A stretch of DNA of 64,000 nt from Gnetum montanum (lineage: Eukaryota > Streptophyta > Gnetopsida > Gnetales > Gnetaceae): contig MNCI01002796.1 of the NCBI GenBank assembly GCA_015680685.1, positions 114,828-178,827 of the forward strand. Reading direction: 5' to 3'. This document shows positions 35,840-47,466 of the stretch, one piece after another. The notes beneath the pieces were generated by a model. The model did not search any database. It saw only the letters and a list, made by a program, of their open reading frames with translations, and was not told the DNA's origin. Both the position numbers and the translations under genes were made by a program. The stretch's first letter is position 1. Every line of letters starts with the position of its first letter.

Positions 35840-36660
35840 ATCAATACATTTATCGAAGACCTATTCGAGATGTTGTAAAGTTTCATCATAAGTATTCTCA
35901 TAAATTGAAAAATCATCCATAAAAACTTCAACATAATCTTCTAGCATATTAGAAAATATTGAGATCTTGGATCTTTGAAAAGTAGTTGGTGCATTACAAA
36001 GGTCAAAAGGCATAGATTTATAAGCAAAAGTTCCATAAGAACATGTAAAAGTTGTTTTATGTTGGCCTTCAAGGGCAATGGCTAGTTGATTGTAACCACT
36101 AAATCCATCCAAAAAGTAATAATATTCATGTCCTTCTAATTGTTCTAGAATTTGATCTATGTATGGTAATAGAAAATAGTCTTTCTTTGTATTTTGGTTT
36201 AACCTTGTATAATCTACATAGCCTCTCTAGTTTCCACCCTTTTTGGTACTATAGTAATGAAACCTACCCATTCACTATCAGCTATGGGATAAATTATTCC
36301 TTCTTTCCAAAGTTTTGAAATTTCATCCTTAACAATTTATTTTAAGGCTGGATTAATTCATCTTGGGGGAATTCTTATTGGTTTTACATTATCCTCTAGA
36401 TAGCTATGATGTTACCAGATGTTGAATGAGATTCCTTGGTGAAGGTCCTCATAACTCCATGCAAATGCCTTAGATTTTCTATGTAAAACTTCTAATAATT
36501 TTCTTTCTTGCTCATTAGTAAGTTGGGAATTTATTATTAATGGTTTATTATGATCTAGAAAAACATACTTAAGTGTAATAGGTAGTTCTTTAAGATCCAA
36601 GGAATCTTTATTTTTTGGTTGAATTATTTCTCCAATATTCTCTAAATCCAAATTTAAGAT
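35840..36660 (-). pseudogene. B reverse transcriptase
   Basis: The linker frame 36651-36412 has KSKAFAWSYEDLHQGI just before RT. The palm frame 36112-35861 has MDGFSGYNQLAIALEGQHKT, YGTFAYKSMPFDLCNAPTTF and the catalytic box EVFMDDFSIY. The finger region between them (about 36390-36115) is broken by stops. FMDD in place of YVDD and the neighbouring gag and protease suit the Athila lineage. Confidence 0.85.
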
Positions 36661-37230
36661 GGTGAAGGAGATCTTGTTTTTTCCTAGTTGAGGGATCTAA
36701 AGGTCCTTTCTCAAAATTATTCAACACTAAGGTTTTCCTATCTTGTGTCATTGCTGAAGTCAGTAAAGTGTAGAGCATTATTGCTTCCTTCAAGTCTACA
36801 TTTAAATGATCTTCTTTTACTTTAACATATATATTTAGTGTAAAAGTAAGATTGGCAAAGGAAAGTTGAAGTTGTCTAGATCTACAATTAATTACCGCAT
36901 TAGTTATTACTAACCAAGGTCTACCTAATATAATAGGAAAATAATCAGGATCTTTTACTTCAGAAACAAAAATGTCAATCGGGTATTTTCCTTTTTCTAC
37001 CTCAATTATCAGGTCCTCTACTATTCCTATGGGTTGTAAATTTGAATCATTAACCAATAATATTGTCATGTTTACTCTGATATCTTGTATATCAAGTGAC
37101 CTAGCCATTTCAAGAGGCATGATATTAATGCTGGCTCATAAATCCAATAGGGCATTTTTAATTACTTGGCAATTTATTTTGATTGGGATGGTATGGACTC
37201 TAGGATCTTGGTATTTTGGAATCTCATGAT
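36608..37230 (-). pseudogene. B aspartic protease
   Basis: The frame 37120-36608 starts MPLEMARSLDIQDIRVNMTI, with FVSEVKDPDYFPIILGRPWL. Just upstream (about 37160-37120) the active-site region reads D-L-stop-A-S-I-N, i.e. the Gly of the usual DLGAS became TGA. Gag-processing activity is lost. Confidence 0.8.
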
Positions 37231-37799
37231 TTTGTATAAGTTGAGAAAGATTTTCAACCAAATAAACCTATTTAAGAATTTTTTCCTTTCTTCTCCTAGT
37301 GCATAATTTCCTTAAGTATTTGGTGTAAAGAGGTATGTCTTTTACTACTTGTTCTAAAGGGATATGCAAATAAAATTTACTAAACATTTTTTCAAGATGG
37401 CTTTACTTGTAAAACCCTCTTGTAATCATTTAGGGAAAGATGGTAAAACTAGTTTCCTAGAGAGTAATGGTTGTTCTTTTTCCCTAGTTGGTTGATCTTC
37501 CTCATTTACTATTTATGGCTAAATTTCTTCTTGTATCCCTACCTTCTAAAATATCACCTTCTTTTGGGGTTTTCTTTCTTGTTACCCTTTCTTTGAGATG
37601 TAGAATTTGGTGTAGGTTGGGATGGTAATTCATTTTTTGTTAAGTTTTGATCCTTCTAGTGTCACTCATGAATTATCTACTTTCTTCTATGAAAGAAGTA
37701 AGGCTTTAGGTGAGTTTATCCAAGTGCTCATTAGTTGGATTCTTAGGATATTGTTATTAGTAAAATGGTCATTGAGGAAAGTTCATTGTTGGTTGGCTC

Positions 37800-38900
37800 T
37801 TAAATTATTGAAAAGCCTTTACTAACTCTTGAATTTCCTCTTGACAATAGAACAAGGCTAGGTAGGTTCTTTGGTCCCTACCACAAATGTTGCACATTTC
37901 TCCTTGAATTCCGTGAGCTTGTTTTTTAATTAATTGTGTCAACTCATCCAATTTTTTATTTAATTTTTCTATTTGTTGAGTCATGCCTTGCATAATATTA
38001 CATTTTGGCCAATATTTATTTTGATCTACTAATAAATTTATGATTTTTCAACCATCTTTTAGGGTTGCATTTAAAATATTTCCTCCACATGCAAAGTCAA
38101 CATTTTTCCTACAATAAGGTAATAAGCCTTGTATAAAGATTTGAATTAATTAATGGCCTGGGAATCCATGGTTCAAATTTTTTAAACATAATCCTTTAAA
38201 TCTATCAAAGGTAATCTCATAATTTTCATCCTCATGTTGCATAAAACTCATTAATTTCTTCCTTAATGAATACAACTTATCATTAGAAAAAAATCTTTGT
38301 AGAAAAGCATTCTTAAATTCATCCCATGAATTAATTTGTGTTCTAAGGGTTTGTAGCCAAAGATCACCTTTGTCCTTTAAGGTTGATTTGAAGGTAATCA
38401 TCTTAGTTCTATCCCCATTCTAAGGTGCTAACATGGCTAATGTTATTTCAAATTCTCTTATGTGGGTAATCAAATCCTCATCATTTGTTCCTTTAAAGAT
38501 AAGTAATAAATGAATAATTTTAACCTCTACATCTCTTCCTTGTGAAAAAACTAATGGTCCCTAAGGTATAATGGATGTTTTTTGATTCAATAACTCCCCA
38601 AGGGTTTGTCATAGGTAGCTTTGACCAATTGGAACATTGGAACTCAAACTACCAAAGGAGAGAGGAATTGAACCTAAGGAAAATGGAGGAGGTGTATGAT
38701 GTGAAGATGATTCCATCACGTAAGTAGAGGTTACTATTGGGGTTACTATAGCATTTGATATAGAAATAGATACTGATGGTGGAGTTTGTAAATTTAAAGT
38801 ACTCACTAATTAGGTAACACTTCCAATTGTGGTCACATAAGTGGATATTGTGGTAGTACTTAGATTTTGAGGCCCTACCCTCATAGTTGAATTCATGGTT
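37800..38900 (-). pseudogene. B gag
   Basis: The minus frame 38401-38150 carries the Athila-type capsid core: FKSTLKDKGDLWLQTLRTQI, SWDEFKNAFLQRFFS and FMQHEDENYEITFDRFKGLC. The N-terminal part (38806-38609) is Ser/Thr/Pro-rich. The C-terminal part (37993-37805) has a coiled-coil-like QQIEKLNKKLDELTQLIKKQ and a decayed Cys/His motif. Several stops separate the parts. Confidence 0.75.
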
Positions 38901-39446
38901 GTAGTTGGAATATCAAATAAAGAATTAATAGATATGGAAAAATCATGTTGTGTTTTTTCTTTAGGATTTTGTATTGTTGAAGGGGAAGAAAAATTAGATC
39001 TTGATTATATTGGTTCCACTTGGTCTTATTTTTGAGTGGCTTTTGTACATTTATAAAGGCTAAGAATGCTCCTAGAAGGTTGAATTTGTGTTGGTTTCTT
39101 TGGTTGCTTTGTTGGTTTCATTTATGAAGAACATTTTTCATTGGCACATTCATAAGCTACCATTCCTAAGAATTTACAAATTGATTTAATAATTCCTAGT
39201 ATCAAAACTTTAATTGTAATTTTTTAAACACTTTCAACTAGTTGTATGATAAGAGAAGCTAATTCCTAGGATTTTTCCTTATTTTTGGATTTTTTAATGT
39301 AAGAAGAACACGTAAAAAAATCATTTCTCAAGTTACTTAAATAAAAGAAACATAAATAAAATAAAATAAAGAAACATAAAATAAAATGTATATGGAATAT
39401 GAAATTAAAACATACAAAACTCTTGATGATGATTAACTTTGTTGGC

Positions 39447-39466
39447 CTTCTCAACAATGGTGCCCA
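39447..39466 (-). other. primer-binding site of B (decayed tRNA-Asp type)
   Basis: Minus-strand GGCACCATTGTTGAGAA lies two bases after the TATCA end of the LTR. Aligned with GGCGCCGTTGCCGGGGA it differs at six positions, all transitions. Confidence 0.6.
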
Positions 39467-39468
39467 AT

Positions 39469-40360
39469 TGATAAGCTAGGCAAAATTTGCTGCTAGATAC
39501 CTTTAATTTTTATCTTCATTTCTTTCATTGTAAAAATTGTCATCTCGTCTGTGAATGACCCACGAGTCATATTCCATGGAGGAATAATTTAAAGTTAAAA
39601 GATCATCAAGACATAAAAATAATGATTAGATCTAGATTCAATTAAGAACACCACACTTACGACTATTACCCATACGTAAAATAAATAATATTCACCTTAA
39701 CTTCTAACATTAAGTTCAAAGATGAATACAATCAATTAAGGAAAATTGAATTTAAATAAATTTATGGAAAATAAGGAAGATTATAAAGGAGATGTCACCT
39801 AATTTGTGACCTTGCTTTGTTTTCTTTGTAGTGTAATAACTTTATAATGTTAAAAAATTGTTGGTTGTTAATTGCGACAAAGCATCAACACTCTTCCTTC
39901 ACAAGTTTGTGTCAAAACAAAAAATTCTAATCTAGTGTGGTTCTATCAATAGTATCCTCTCTTCGTTTCTTCATATCCTTTTCTATTCTTTGTCCTCTTT
40001 GTTACATTTGGCCAACAAATTTATAAGGACTAGTCTGGCATATGAGGAGCCACCACTTATGCGTAATGGCCATGGCAATAATGTCAACTGTAATGTCCAC
40101 TACCACCACCTATGTAGGTAACATTCACTGTAACATCCACCAATCACATGGCAAAGAAACACATAGCTCCCACCACCCATGCACAGGCAATGACTATAGG
40201 AATGTGTAGCCTTAAAAATAGCTGGGAACCATGTCTCGTTACCCACATAATGTCCACTATAGAAGAACGACAATCTCCATCAAGGTAATGTGCTGGAAAT
40301 AGCTACAGTTGCATAGTTAAAGAACATGGTTGATGGAGTGATGCACCCACATTGTAGCAC
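39469..40360 (-). repeat. 5' LTR of B, left segment
   Basis: It starts TGATAAGC and matches 28265-29000. Element C interrupts it after GTAGCAC (40360). It resumes at 46638. Confidence 0.85.
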
Positions 40361-41248
40361 TGATGAGTGGCGAGGTGCCCCTACACTCAACCATATGAAT
40401 ATGAGTGTGTACCTGTGATCTGGTGAAACTCTACGGATGGACTAGTTGTGGCACCTAGATAATTATATGTTGATTGTAGTTTGCTATCTTCTCACCTAGA
40501 CTAGTATTTGCTTTGTCACGTATGGTTTAGTACAAAGTGAGGTGTATGATGTGATTTTTAATATTATGCTACTCCTAAAGACAATGAGAAATAACTTGAT
40601 TAAACTAATAAGTAATTGGAAATAAAATCTAAGCTTACCTAAGTGTGATGAGCATCCATCCTTAATCATTCATGCACATCTTGGACTTTGTGTACTACTT
40701 CTGGGATTACCAAGCACACATTTATTTGAAGCACTACTTGACATGCTACTGGGTTACCACGTAGTTACACTTAAATGTTCATGATTAAGATGTACTCATT
40801 TTACATTTAATAACAGAGATAGTAAATGATGATAAAAGAAATATTAACTAAGAAAATAATAATAAATAATAAGTAATTAAAAAAATTAAAAGCTAAGTGA
40901 ATGCTACAATGATGGAGTAATCTCAATCTTTATTGTTGATCATGTGCATGTCTAAGTATGTCACACTCGAAAAAAGGTTTCATACAATTACAAGCATCAC
41001 ACTATGGGGATGCACTTGGGAAAGGAAAAGAATTGAAAACTAATTGAAAATTAACAAAAACACTCCACCTAAAGACTTGCCAGCCAAAGACTCCTCCCTA
41101 TGCACTTGAGTGCTATATTTATAGGCTAACATAGGAATCACGATATCATGTATATGATATCGTATCCAGGCTGAGATATCGGGTACCTGATATCTTGTAC
41201 TCGATATCACATATTTAATATCGGGGCCTAGCAAACCATGATTCATCA
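40361..41248 (-). repeat. 3' LTR of C
   Basis: Runs TGATGAGTGGCGAGG...GATTCATCA, 888 bases. TATA box CTATAAATATAG at 41124-41113 (minus). Five GATATC palindromes lie between 41138 and 41210. Confidence 0.9.
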
Positions 41249-43322
41249 TACCCCCATGATTGAATAAAAACTCATCCTCAAGTCAAACAAAGTGAGGAAC
41301 AAGTTCATTCAATTACAAATGGTGGATAGTTATGGGATTATTGAATGACCATGGGTTGTTTCATGTCATAGTGTGGGATTAAACAAAATTTGGACATAGA
41401 TACAAAATACAAAACTTGTGAAACTCATGTGGTTCCCGGTGGTGGTGGCTTCTCCATGGGTGCCTTTCCTTTGTCTCATGCTCCAAACTTCTAAAATTGA
41501 TACCTTTGAAGAAGTGCCTAATTTTTCATGAGTTGTCCATGCTAATGTTCCAATGTTTGATGGAGTCGACACTTCCCATGGACATGGCAACTATGAGAAC
41601 ACTTGATTTGCCTTGACATATTATGCCACAAATAGTCGTCATTCCTCTTCATAGGCTCTGGCCTTAACCTCTCCACCTTTTGCTTAGCTAGATTGTGTAG
41701 TGAAAAAAGTTTCCTGATGGATGTTGAATGATTGTACCTCCTACTTTGCATGTTCTTCTTGAGGTCCTTGGCCTCTGTCTCCTCTTGGGCATTTAGTTGC
41801 ACCTTAAGAAGGTCCTCCTTGTTATCCTCTTTTAGGGGCCATCTGTAATCACACATGGACCGATCATTAGGAAGGTTGTTTAAAGAATTTTTGTTATCTT
41901 ATGCCTTACTGATTACCTTTATTAAATGTTTGATTCGTTGCTTAGTGTGATTCCAGAGTTAGAGATTTTCAAGGAAGTTTCCCTAAAAGTGTAATGTCAA
42001 ACTTGATCTGTTTAGGTGACACATAAAAGGACATGTAATGGTTTTGAGGAACGTTTGATAAAATGATGATAAAGGAAAGAATAGATTTGGCAATGGAGTA
42101 CTCGGAGGGTATAAAATGATGTGGTGATGTACAACAAGTACAAATTACAAAATTCACATAAGTGGGTCCTCCCCAAAGTAGGTTCCAACCTATAATGCCC
42201 TTACATAACCACACCTTAAAATTTCCTTAGGTACTAGAAGGGTTAAATGCAAATCTACACCAGTGCAATAAAACACACACATGTTAAATACCACCGTGAT
42301 GAGGTATGAGTTCTATGCCACACAAGACACAAGTTAGAAGTACTTGGATTGTGAGATGAGACGAATTATAGAAGGGATTGTAGAGATTGAGATGTGAGGT
42401 AACTTACCCTGGGCACAATGAGTCCAAAGTGTTGTGTGTGATTAAAGTACCATTAGCCTTTCGCCCCAAGATCAAAACCAAGTCCATGCCTCTGATTAGT
42501 GACATCATATTGTTTCATCCCAATGATAGATAACCATAAGAGCATCATGATAGCAAGGCGTATGATCACTTTGCGTTTTGCATAAGAGAGGAGTGATTCA
42601 AATTTTTGCTGCAGCACGTTTTTCTTTGTGTTTCTTTTCCACTTCATTTCTTATTTTCCCATTGGTTTTCTTTTTCTCTCTTCTTTTTTTTCTCTTCTGG
42701 CCACTTTTTGCACTTTTTCTTTTTCAAAAGTGATCTAGAGAAGCCACTAACCTTGAGGCATGGATGCATGTCTTTCCAGTGGGACCCCTTAGAATAGCAT
42801 TGAGTTCCTTTATTGAGTGCCTTTATCACAAATCTTACTCCCCTTTTTCATTAGATCTACAAGGATCTTAGTACAAGGAAGTTGCATGATAGCACCTACA
42901 AATGTCACCAAAGAGAATCCACAAGTCCCCTTGATGTTACACCCTTTCCATTCCCTCTTAGTTTGTCACTCTTTTCTCTGGGAATAATGAGTACAAAGTT
43001 ACTTTAAGTTTTAATGATAGCAAGAATATCATCGTACCCAAAGTAAAACCTCTTATTAATAGAATGGGTGGGTGGATGTCATGGGCTGACTATCCAAATA
43101 ATTAGTCCCTTGTGACTCAATAGCATAGAACAACACCTCAACTGATAGGTTACATGAGTGTTTTATTCATAGATGAGATTGCCTACAAAAACTAAAATGA
43201 CAAATTGAAAAATAAGAAATTAGAAAACAAATAATTGGAAAACAAGAAATTGTAAAAATAAAGAAAAGAAAAAACATTTACTAATTCTCCTTGTTAGAAT
43301 GGGGGGTATCCCCCATGACTGA
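41249..43322 (-). other. 3' block of C with polypurine tract and internal copy
   Basis: The polypurine tract at 41263-41249 is repeated at 43322-43307. The frame 42214-41969 starts MWLCKGIIGWNLLWGGP, related at both base and residue level to parts of A1 and A2 (see findings). Other short frames (41366-41856, 42453-42829) do not recur in the relatives. Confidence 0.6.
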
Positions 43323-43596
43323 ACCTTTGATTATGGTGAGAATTAATAAATGGAAATTTTGGATCCATGCATGTTGGAAATATTAAGGTTTGGTCATATC
43401 CAAACCACTAGGTGTCTTTTGGTGTGGTAGCAAGAATGTACCCAAATTGGGGTTCACACACTTGATTAAAGTAGGCATAGTGGGGTAGATTATAAGATGT
43501 AGTCATGTGATAAGGAGCTGACCCACTATGGCACCCGTGACCATAAGATGGTATGCAAGGATCGATTTGTCTCCCCACATTGTTATATTCATTAGG

Positions 43597-45510
43597 CTAC
43601 ATGGTTGTTGGAACATTAATTAATGGCCCGGATGAAGTAACATGAGGTTTTGAGTTCAAAGAGGGAGGTGCATCATAGAACTGGGCTTGTGTTGAGTTAC
43701 AGGATGCAGTGGGTTCAGAACCATGTTGTCTCTTTCTATGGCCATGCCTAAAGAAAGGATGCTTCCGACATTGTGGAGGACTCCCACTATTATTGATAGT
43801 AGTAGCACAAGTAATGTTCGTGGGTTGGTGTTGTGGTGCAAAACCTTCTAGTACAACTAGTGGTGATGTAGAAGGAGGTGAAGGATGAGAATATTGAGAG
43901 CAAGGAGAAGTATAAAGAACATGAGGTGGTGATCCCGTAGGAGAGGACATAGGTTGATGATACGTAGGAGAATGATAATGATAAGGTAAAATAGAGGATG
44001 TTGATCTAGTTGGAGAAATAAGGTGTTGAACATAATAAGTGCTTGGTTTTGGATGGTACAAAGGGTGTGGCCAGTTTGGCGATGGTCTCCCCCATGATAG
44101 GGGGTTTTGCCACTACAGTTTGACATGGTACTTCTATACAAAATCTATATGTAGCATTCCTCCCCAATGCTCATGTAAATGTGACAATAGTAGGCATTGG
44201 CCTTTGGGGTGATCGTATAAACAAACATCACATTGATACTTATGATTTGCAGTCGAGCTTCTATCCTTATTTTCTTCAACCCTTCTTTCCGATTGCTAAA
44301 TGGTGTTCTATCTTGTTTCTAAATTTGGCATCCTCTATTTGTAATGGTTGTCAGAGTTATCTTGCATAGTTCTACCTCTAATAATGTTTACATATTCTCC
44401 ACATTTTTCATGTACCCATTCCATCATCTTGTTGAGCTTTGCCTCAATCTCATCTAGTGAGTTTAGTAATAGCAAAGGTAGAAATGATTCCACCTCCTCT
44501 AGGTGAGTTGATTTTTTCTCTTTATGATTATGGACTTTTGTTACTTCAAGAGGTTGGTCCTATTGAGATATTCCAACATTCTCCCATTTGGCTATTTCTC
44601 CTTCTTCTTTTGCTACTCATTTAATAAGCTCTTAGAATTGATGGGTTCATAGTTCATATAGTTGACCTGGGGCATACATCCCTAGGGTCTCCCTTGTTTC
44701 ATTACGGAGCCCATCCATGATGTGGTACATCAGCCTTTCCTTGGAGAACCCATGGCCTAGGCATTTATTTAACATAGAGTAATATCTTTCTAAGGCCATT
44801 TCCAAGGGTTCATGTTATCCTTATTTTCACTCTTGGATTTGTGTCCTCAAGGCTAACACTCTTGCATAGGTTTGATATCTTTCATTGAAGAGGTTTACCA
44901 TTGTCGGCCAACAATGAATTGATTTCAGCTTTAAAGACTTGTACCATACTTTTGCTTTGCCAACGAGTGTTATAGGAAAGAGCTTAAGTCTTTGTCACCC
45001 ATTATCAATATTGTTTCATGCGCAAGCATCATAGAAGGCTTGTAAATGATGTTGCGCATCTAAAGCATAGCCTCCTGAAAACCTGGGAAAGTTGTTTAAA
45101 TTAATCTTGGGTAGATGGCTTTCCTTATGATGCCTATGGGATCTGTGAATAGCCTCTTGTATATGCATTAGGCTCTTAGTGGCCAATAGGGGTTCATTGT
45201 CACTAAGTAGGTTATGAGTTTGTGAGTTGGGACGATGTTGTCTTTGTTCATGTTGGTGTTCCTAATTTTACCCGTGGGTTTGATTTTTATTTCTATGTCA
45301 ACCCCTTGAGAAATAGTCATCTGTGTCACAACCTGACATTGAAAGAGAAGAGAAAGAGAGGGAACTAAAAAACTCATCATGACTTTTGTAAGTCTTCCAG
45401 TCATCCCCTAATGTACTCTTGCTATCCATTGAGAAGGTCCTAGGCCTTACGGGCCCCCTCATTTTAAAGGATGTCCCATCTTCACTAGAGGTGTCTGAGT
45501 TGGATGACAA
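43597..45510 (-). pseudogene. C gag remnant
   Basis: The minus frame 45510-45298 (DTSSEDGTSFKMRGPVRPRT) is the gag N-terminus. The capsid region 45170-44440 is shattered by stops. The frame 44061-43597 is the Pro/Ser/His-rich tail (STYYVQHLISPTRSTSS), matching the tails of A1 and A2. No protease follows. The break comes where A1 and A2 would enter the DSG region. Confidence 0.7.
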
Positions 45511-45761
45511 AAGTCCTTGAGTATCATTGGGGTGTTTATGAACATATGAAACTCTTGCATAAGATTGAGTACTCTAAACTTCTTCGTTGGTTCTCCAATG
45601 ATTTGCCTCTCTATATGTTGTGTCATCATTGTCTTGTGAAAGAGACATTGTTCTGAATTGTGTGTGACTTAATTGAATTTAATTTCTTTGTCTGAAAGAT
45701 ATATTGTTAATAACCTGTTACAATGGACTTGTATGATATAACTAATCTAGATAACTAGCAT

Positions 45762-45781
45762 CAAGCCCAGCAACGACACCA
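45762..45781 (-). other. tRNA-Asp-type primer-binding site of C
   Basis: Minus-strand TGGTGTCGTTGCTGGGCTT next to the 5' LTR, close to the A1 site. Confidence 0.8.
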
Positions 45782-45782
45782 A

Positions 45783-46632
45783 TGATGAGTGGCGATGTAC
45801 CCCTACACTCGATCATACGAATATGAGCGTGTACACATGATTTAGTCAAACTTCATAGATGGACTAGTTGGGGCACCTAGACAGTTATACATTGATTACA
45901 GTTTGTTGTCTTCTCACCTAGACTAGTATTTGCTTTGTCACGTATGGTTTAGTCAAGAGTGAGGTGTATGATGTGATTTCTAATATTATGCTACTCCTAA
46001 AGACAATGAGAAATAACTTGAGTAGACTAATAGACCATGGAAAATAAAATCTAAGCTAGTCTAAGTGCGATGAACATCTATCGTTAATCATTCGTGTGCA
46101 TCTTGGACTTTGTGTACTACTTTTGGGATTACCAAGCACACATTTATTTGAAGCACTACTTGACACGCTACTAGGTTACTACGTAGTTATACTTAAATGT
46201 TCATGATTAAGACGTAGTCATTTTGCATTTAATAACAGAGATAATACATGAAGATAAAAGAAATATTAACTAAGAAAATAACAATAAATAATGAATAATT
46301 AAAACAAATTAAAAGGTAAGTGAATGTTGCAATGATGGATTAATCTTGATCTTTATTACCGATCATGTGTATGTCCAAGTATGTCACACTCGAAGGAAGG
46401 TTCCATATGATTACAAGCATCACACTGCGGGCATGCACTTGGGAAAGGAAAAGAATTAAAAACTAACAAAAAGACTCCACCTAAAGAATTACTAGCTAAA
46501 GATTCCTCCCTGTGCACCTAAGTGCTATATTTATAGGCCAACATAGGAATCACGATATCATGTATATGATATCATATCTAGGCTAAGATATTAGGTACTC
46601 GATATCAGAGCCTAGGAAACCATGATTCATCA
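45783..46632 (-). repeat. 5' LTR of C
   Basis: Pair of 40361-41248, 850 bases, with the same promoter and three intact GATATC palindromes (46554-46610). It ends GATTCATCA before AGCAC. Confidence 0.9.
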
Positions 46633-46637
46633 AGCAC

Positions 46638-46977
46638 CAATGTCCAAGTTGCAGCTTCATTACCATCATAAATCCTCAATGTGCATTCCTACTATTGTTG
46701 CAAAAATAAAGCTAGAAACCAAAAAACATAACACCAGTATAGATCAAGGAATTTGATTCTTTGATTGCCACCACATGGCTACCCAACGACAACCTGTGCC
46801 TTTGGTTTGAGTCTTTAGTACATAAAAACTAATAAACTAATAATAATAAACTAATACTCATCACTATAATAAACTAAAATAAATTAAAATAACTAAAATA
46901 AACATTAATTAAACATTAATCAAATAATTAACAAGATGTAATTAAGATTTAGAAACTACCAATTTTGGGGTTTAACA
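46638..46977 (-). repeat. 5' LTR of B, right segment
   Basis: Continues the B LTR after C (CAATGTCCAAGTTGCAGC corresponds to 28990 onward). It ends GGGGTTTAACA as in the left LTR. Confidence 0.85.
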
Positions 46978-47466
46978 CCCCGCCCTAGCTAGGGCAAGGT
47001 GATGCCTAGGATCAAGTGATCTTACAACGAAAGCATGATAACTAAAAACTAATGATGTGTAAAATACATGATATTAAGGAAGGTTAAACTACACAGAAAT
47101 TTCCTACCACACCAAAAACTAAACATACATTTCAATTTATTAAAATTCATATCTCTTACATAAATCAAACTATACATTGCTTTGCTAAAATACAAAAACA
47201 CATAAACATCATCATCGTATATATAAGAGTACAAAGAGTTTCATACAGTGATACATAGTCCATACTACTATACATGAAAATATATATTGACCAAGCATTA
47301 AATATTTTTCCCTCTGCTCTCCCTCTATGTGCTTGTGTGGCCTCATGCATCTTTTACCTATAATTAAATAAAGTTAATACAAAACTTACTGGAAAGACTT
47401 TACACTTCCCCTACTAAATTGTCTACAAGCACTACACTAGAGGAGAGGAGTGGGGTACAAGACAAC
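46978..47466 (+). repeat. gypsy LTR G, continued
   Basis: Follows element B and is cut by element D. A TATA-like CGTATATATAAGAG at 47216-47229 suggests plus orientation. No coding signal; the short minus frames here are chance. Confidence 0.5.
47216..47229 (+). promoter_or_regulatory. candidate TATA box of LTR G
   Basis: TATATATAAG in an LTR that begins TGTAACACC. Its distance from the LTR start after removing B is about 250 bases, which is reasonable for U3. Confidence 0.35.

Larger units (their letters stand above)
40361..46632 (-). mobile_element. element C: gag-only Asp-primed gypsy element, complete with TSD
   Basis: LTRs 40361-41248 and 45783-46632 with perfect duplication AGCAC (40356-40360 and 46633-46637). 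Minus orientation is shown by the primer site at 45781-45762 and polypurine tract at 41263-41249. Inside are gag remnants and a 2 kb 3' block but no protease, RT or integrase. It sits in the 5' LTR of B and is therefore younger than B. It must have been moved by proteins from a relative. Confidence 0.92.
28265..46977 (-). mobile_element. element B: Athila-like gypsy element with nested LINE and element C
   Basis: The LTRs are 28265-29328 and 39469-40360 plus 46638-46977. In minus order it has a primer site (39466-39447), gag (about 38900-37800), protease (37230-36608), RT (36660-35840), RNase H (about 35660-34990), integrase (about 34900-34030), then a plus-strand LINE inserted in the 3' untranslated region, then the polypurine tract and 3' LTR. 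All frames are broken. Without insertions it would be about 8.9 kb. Confidence 0.85.

Noticed and set aside
42606-42829. Phe/Ser-rich plus and Lys-rich minus frames
   Set aside because: Caused by a pyrimidine-rich low-complexity stretch in the C 3' block; not present in A1 or A2.
47049-47350. minus frames rich in Tyr, Phe and Met
   Set aside because: Chance open frames in AT-rich LTR sequence around a TATA box; no homologous coding signal.
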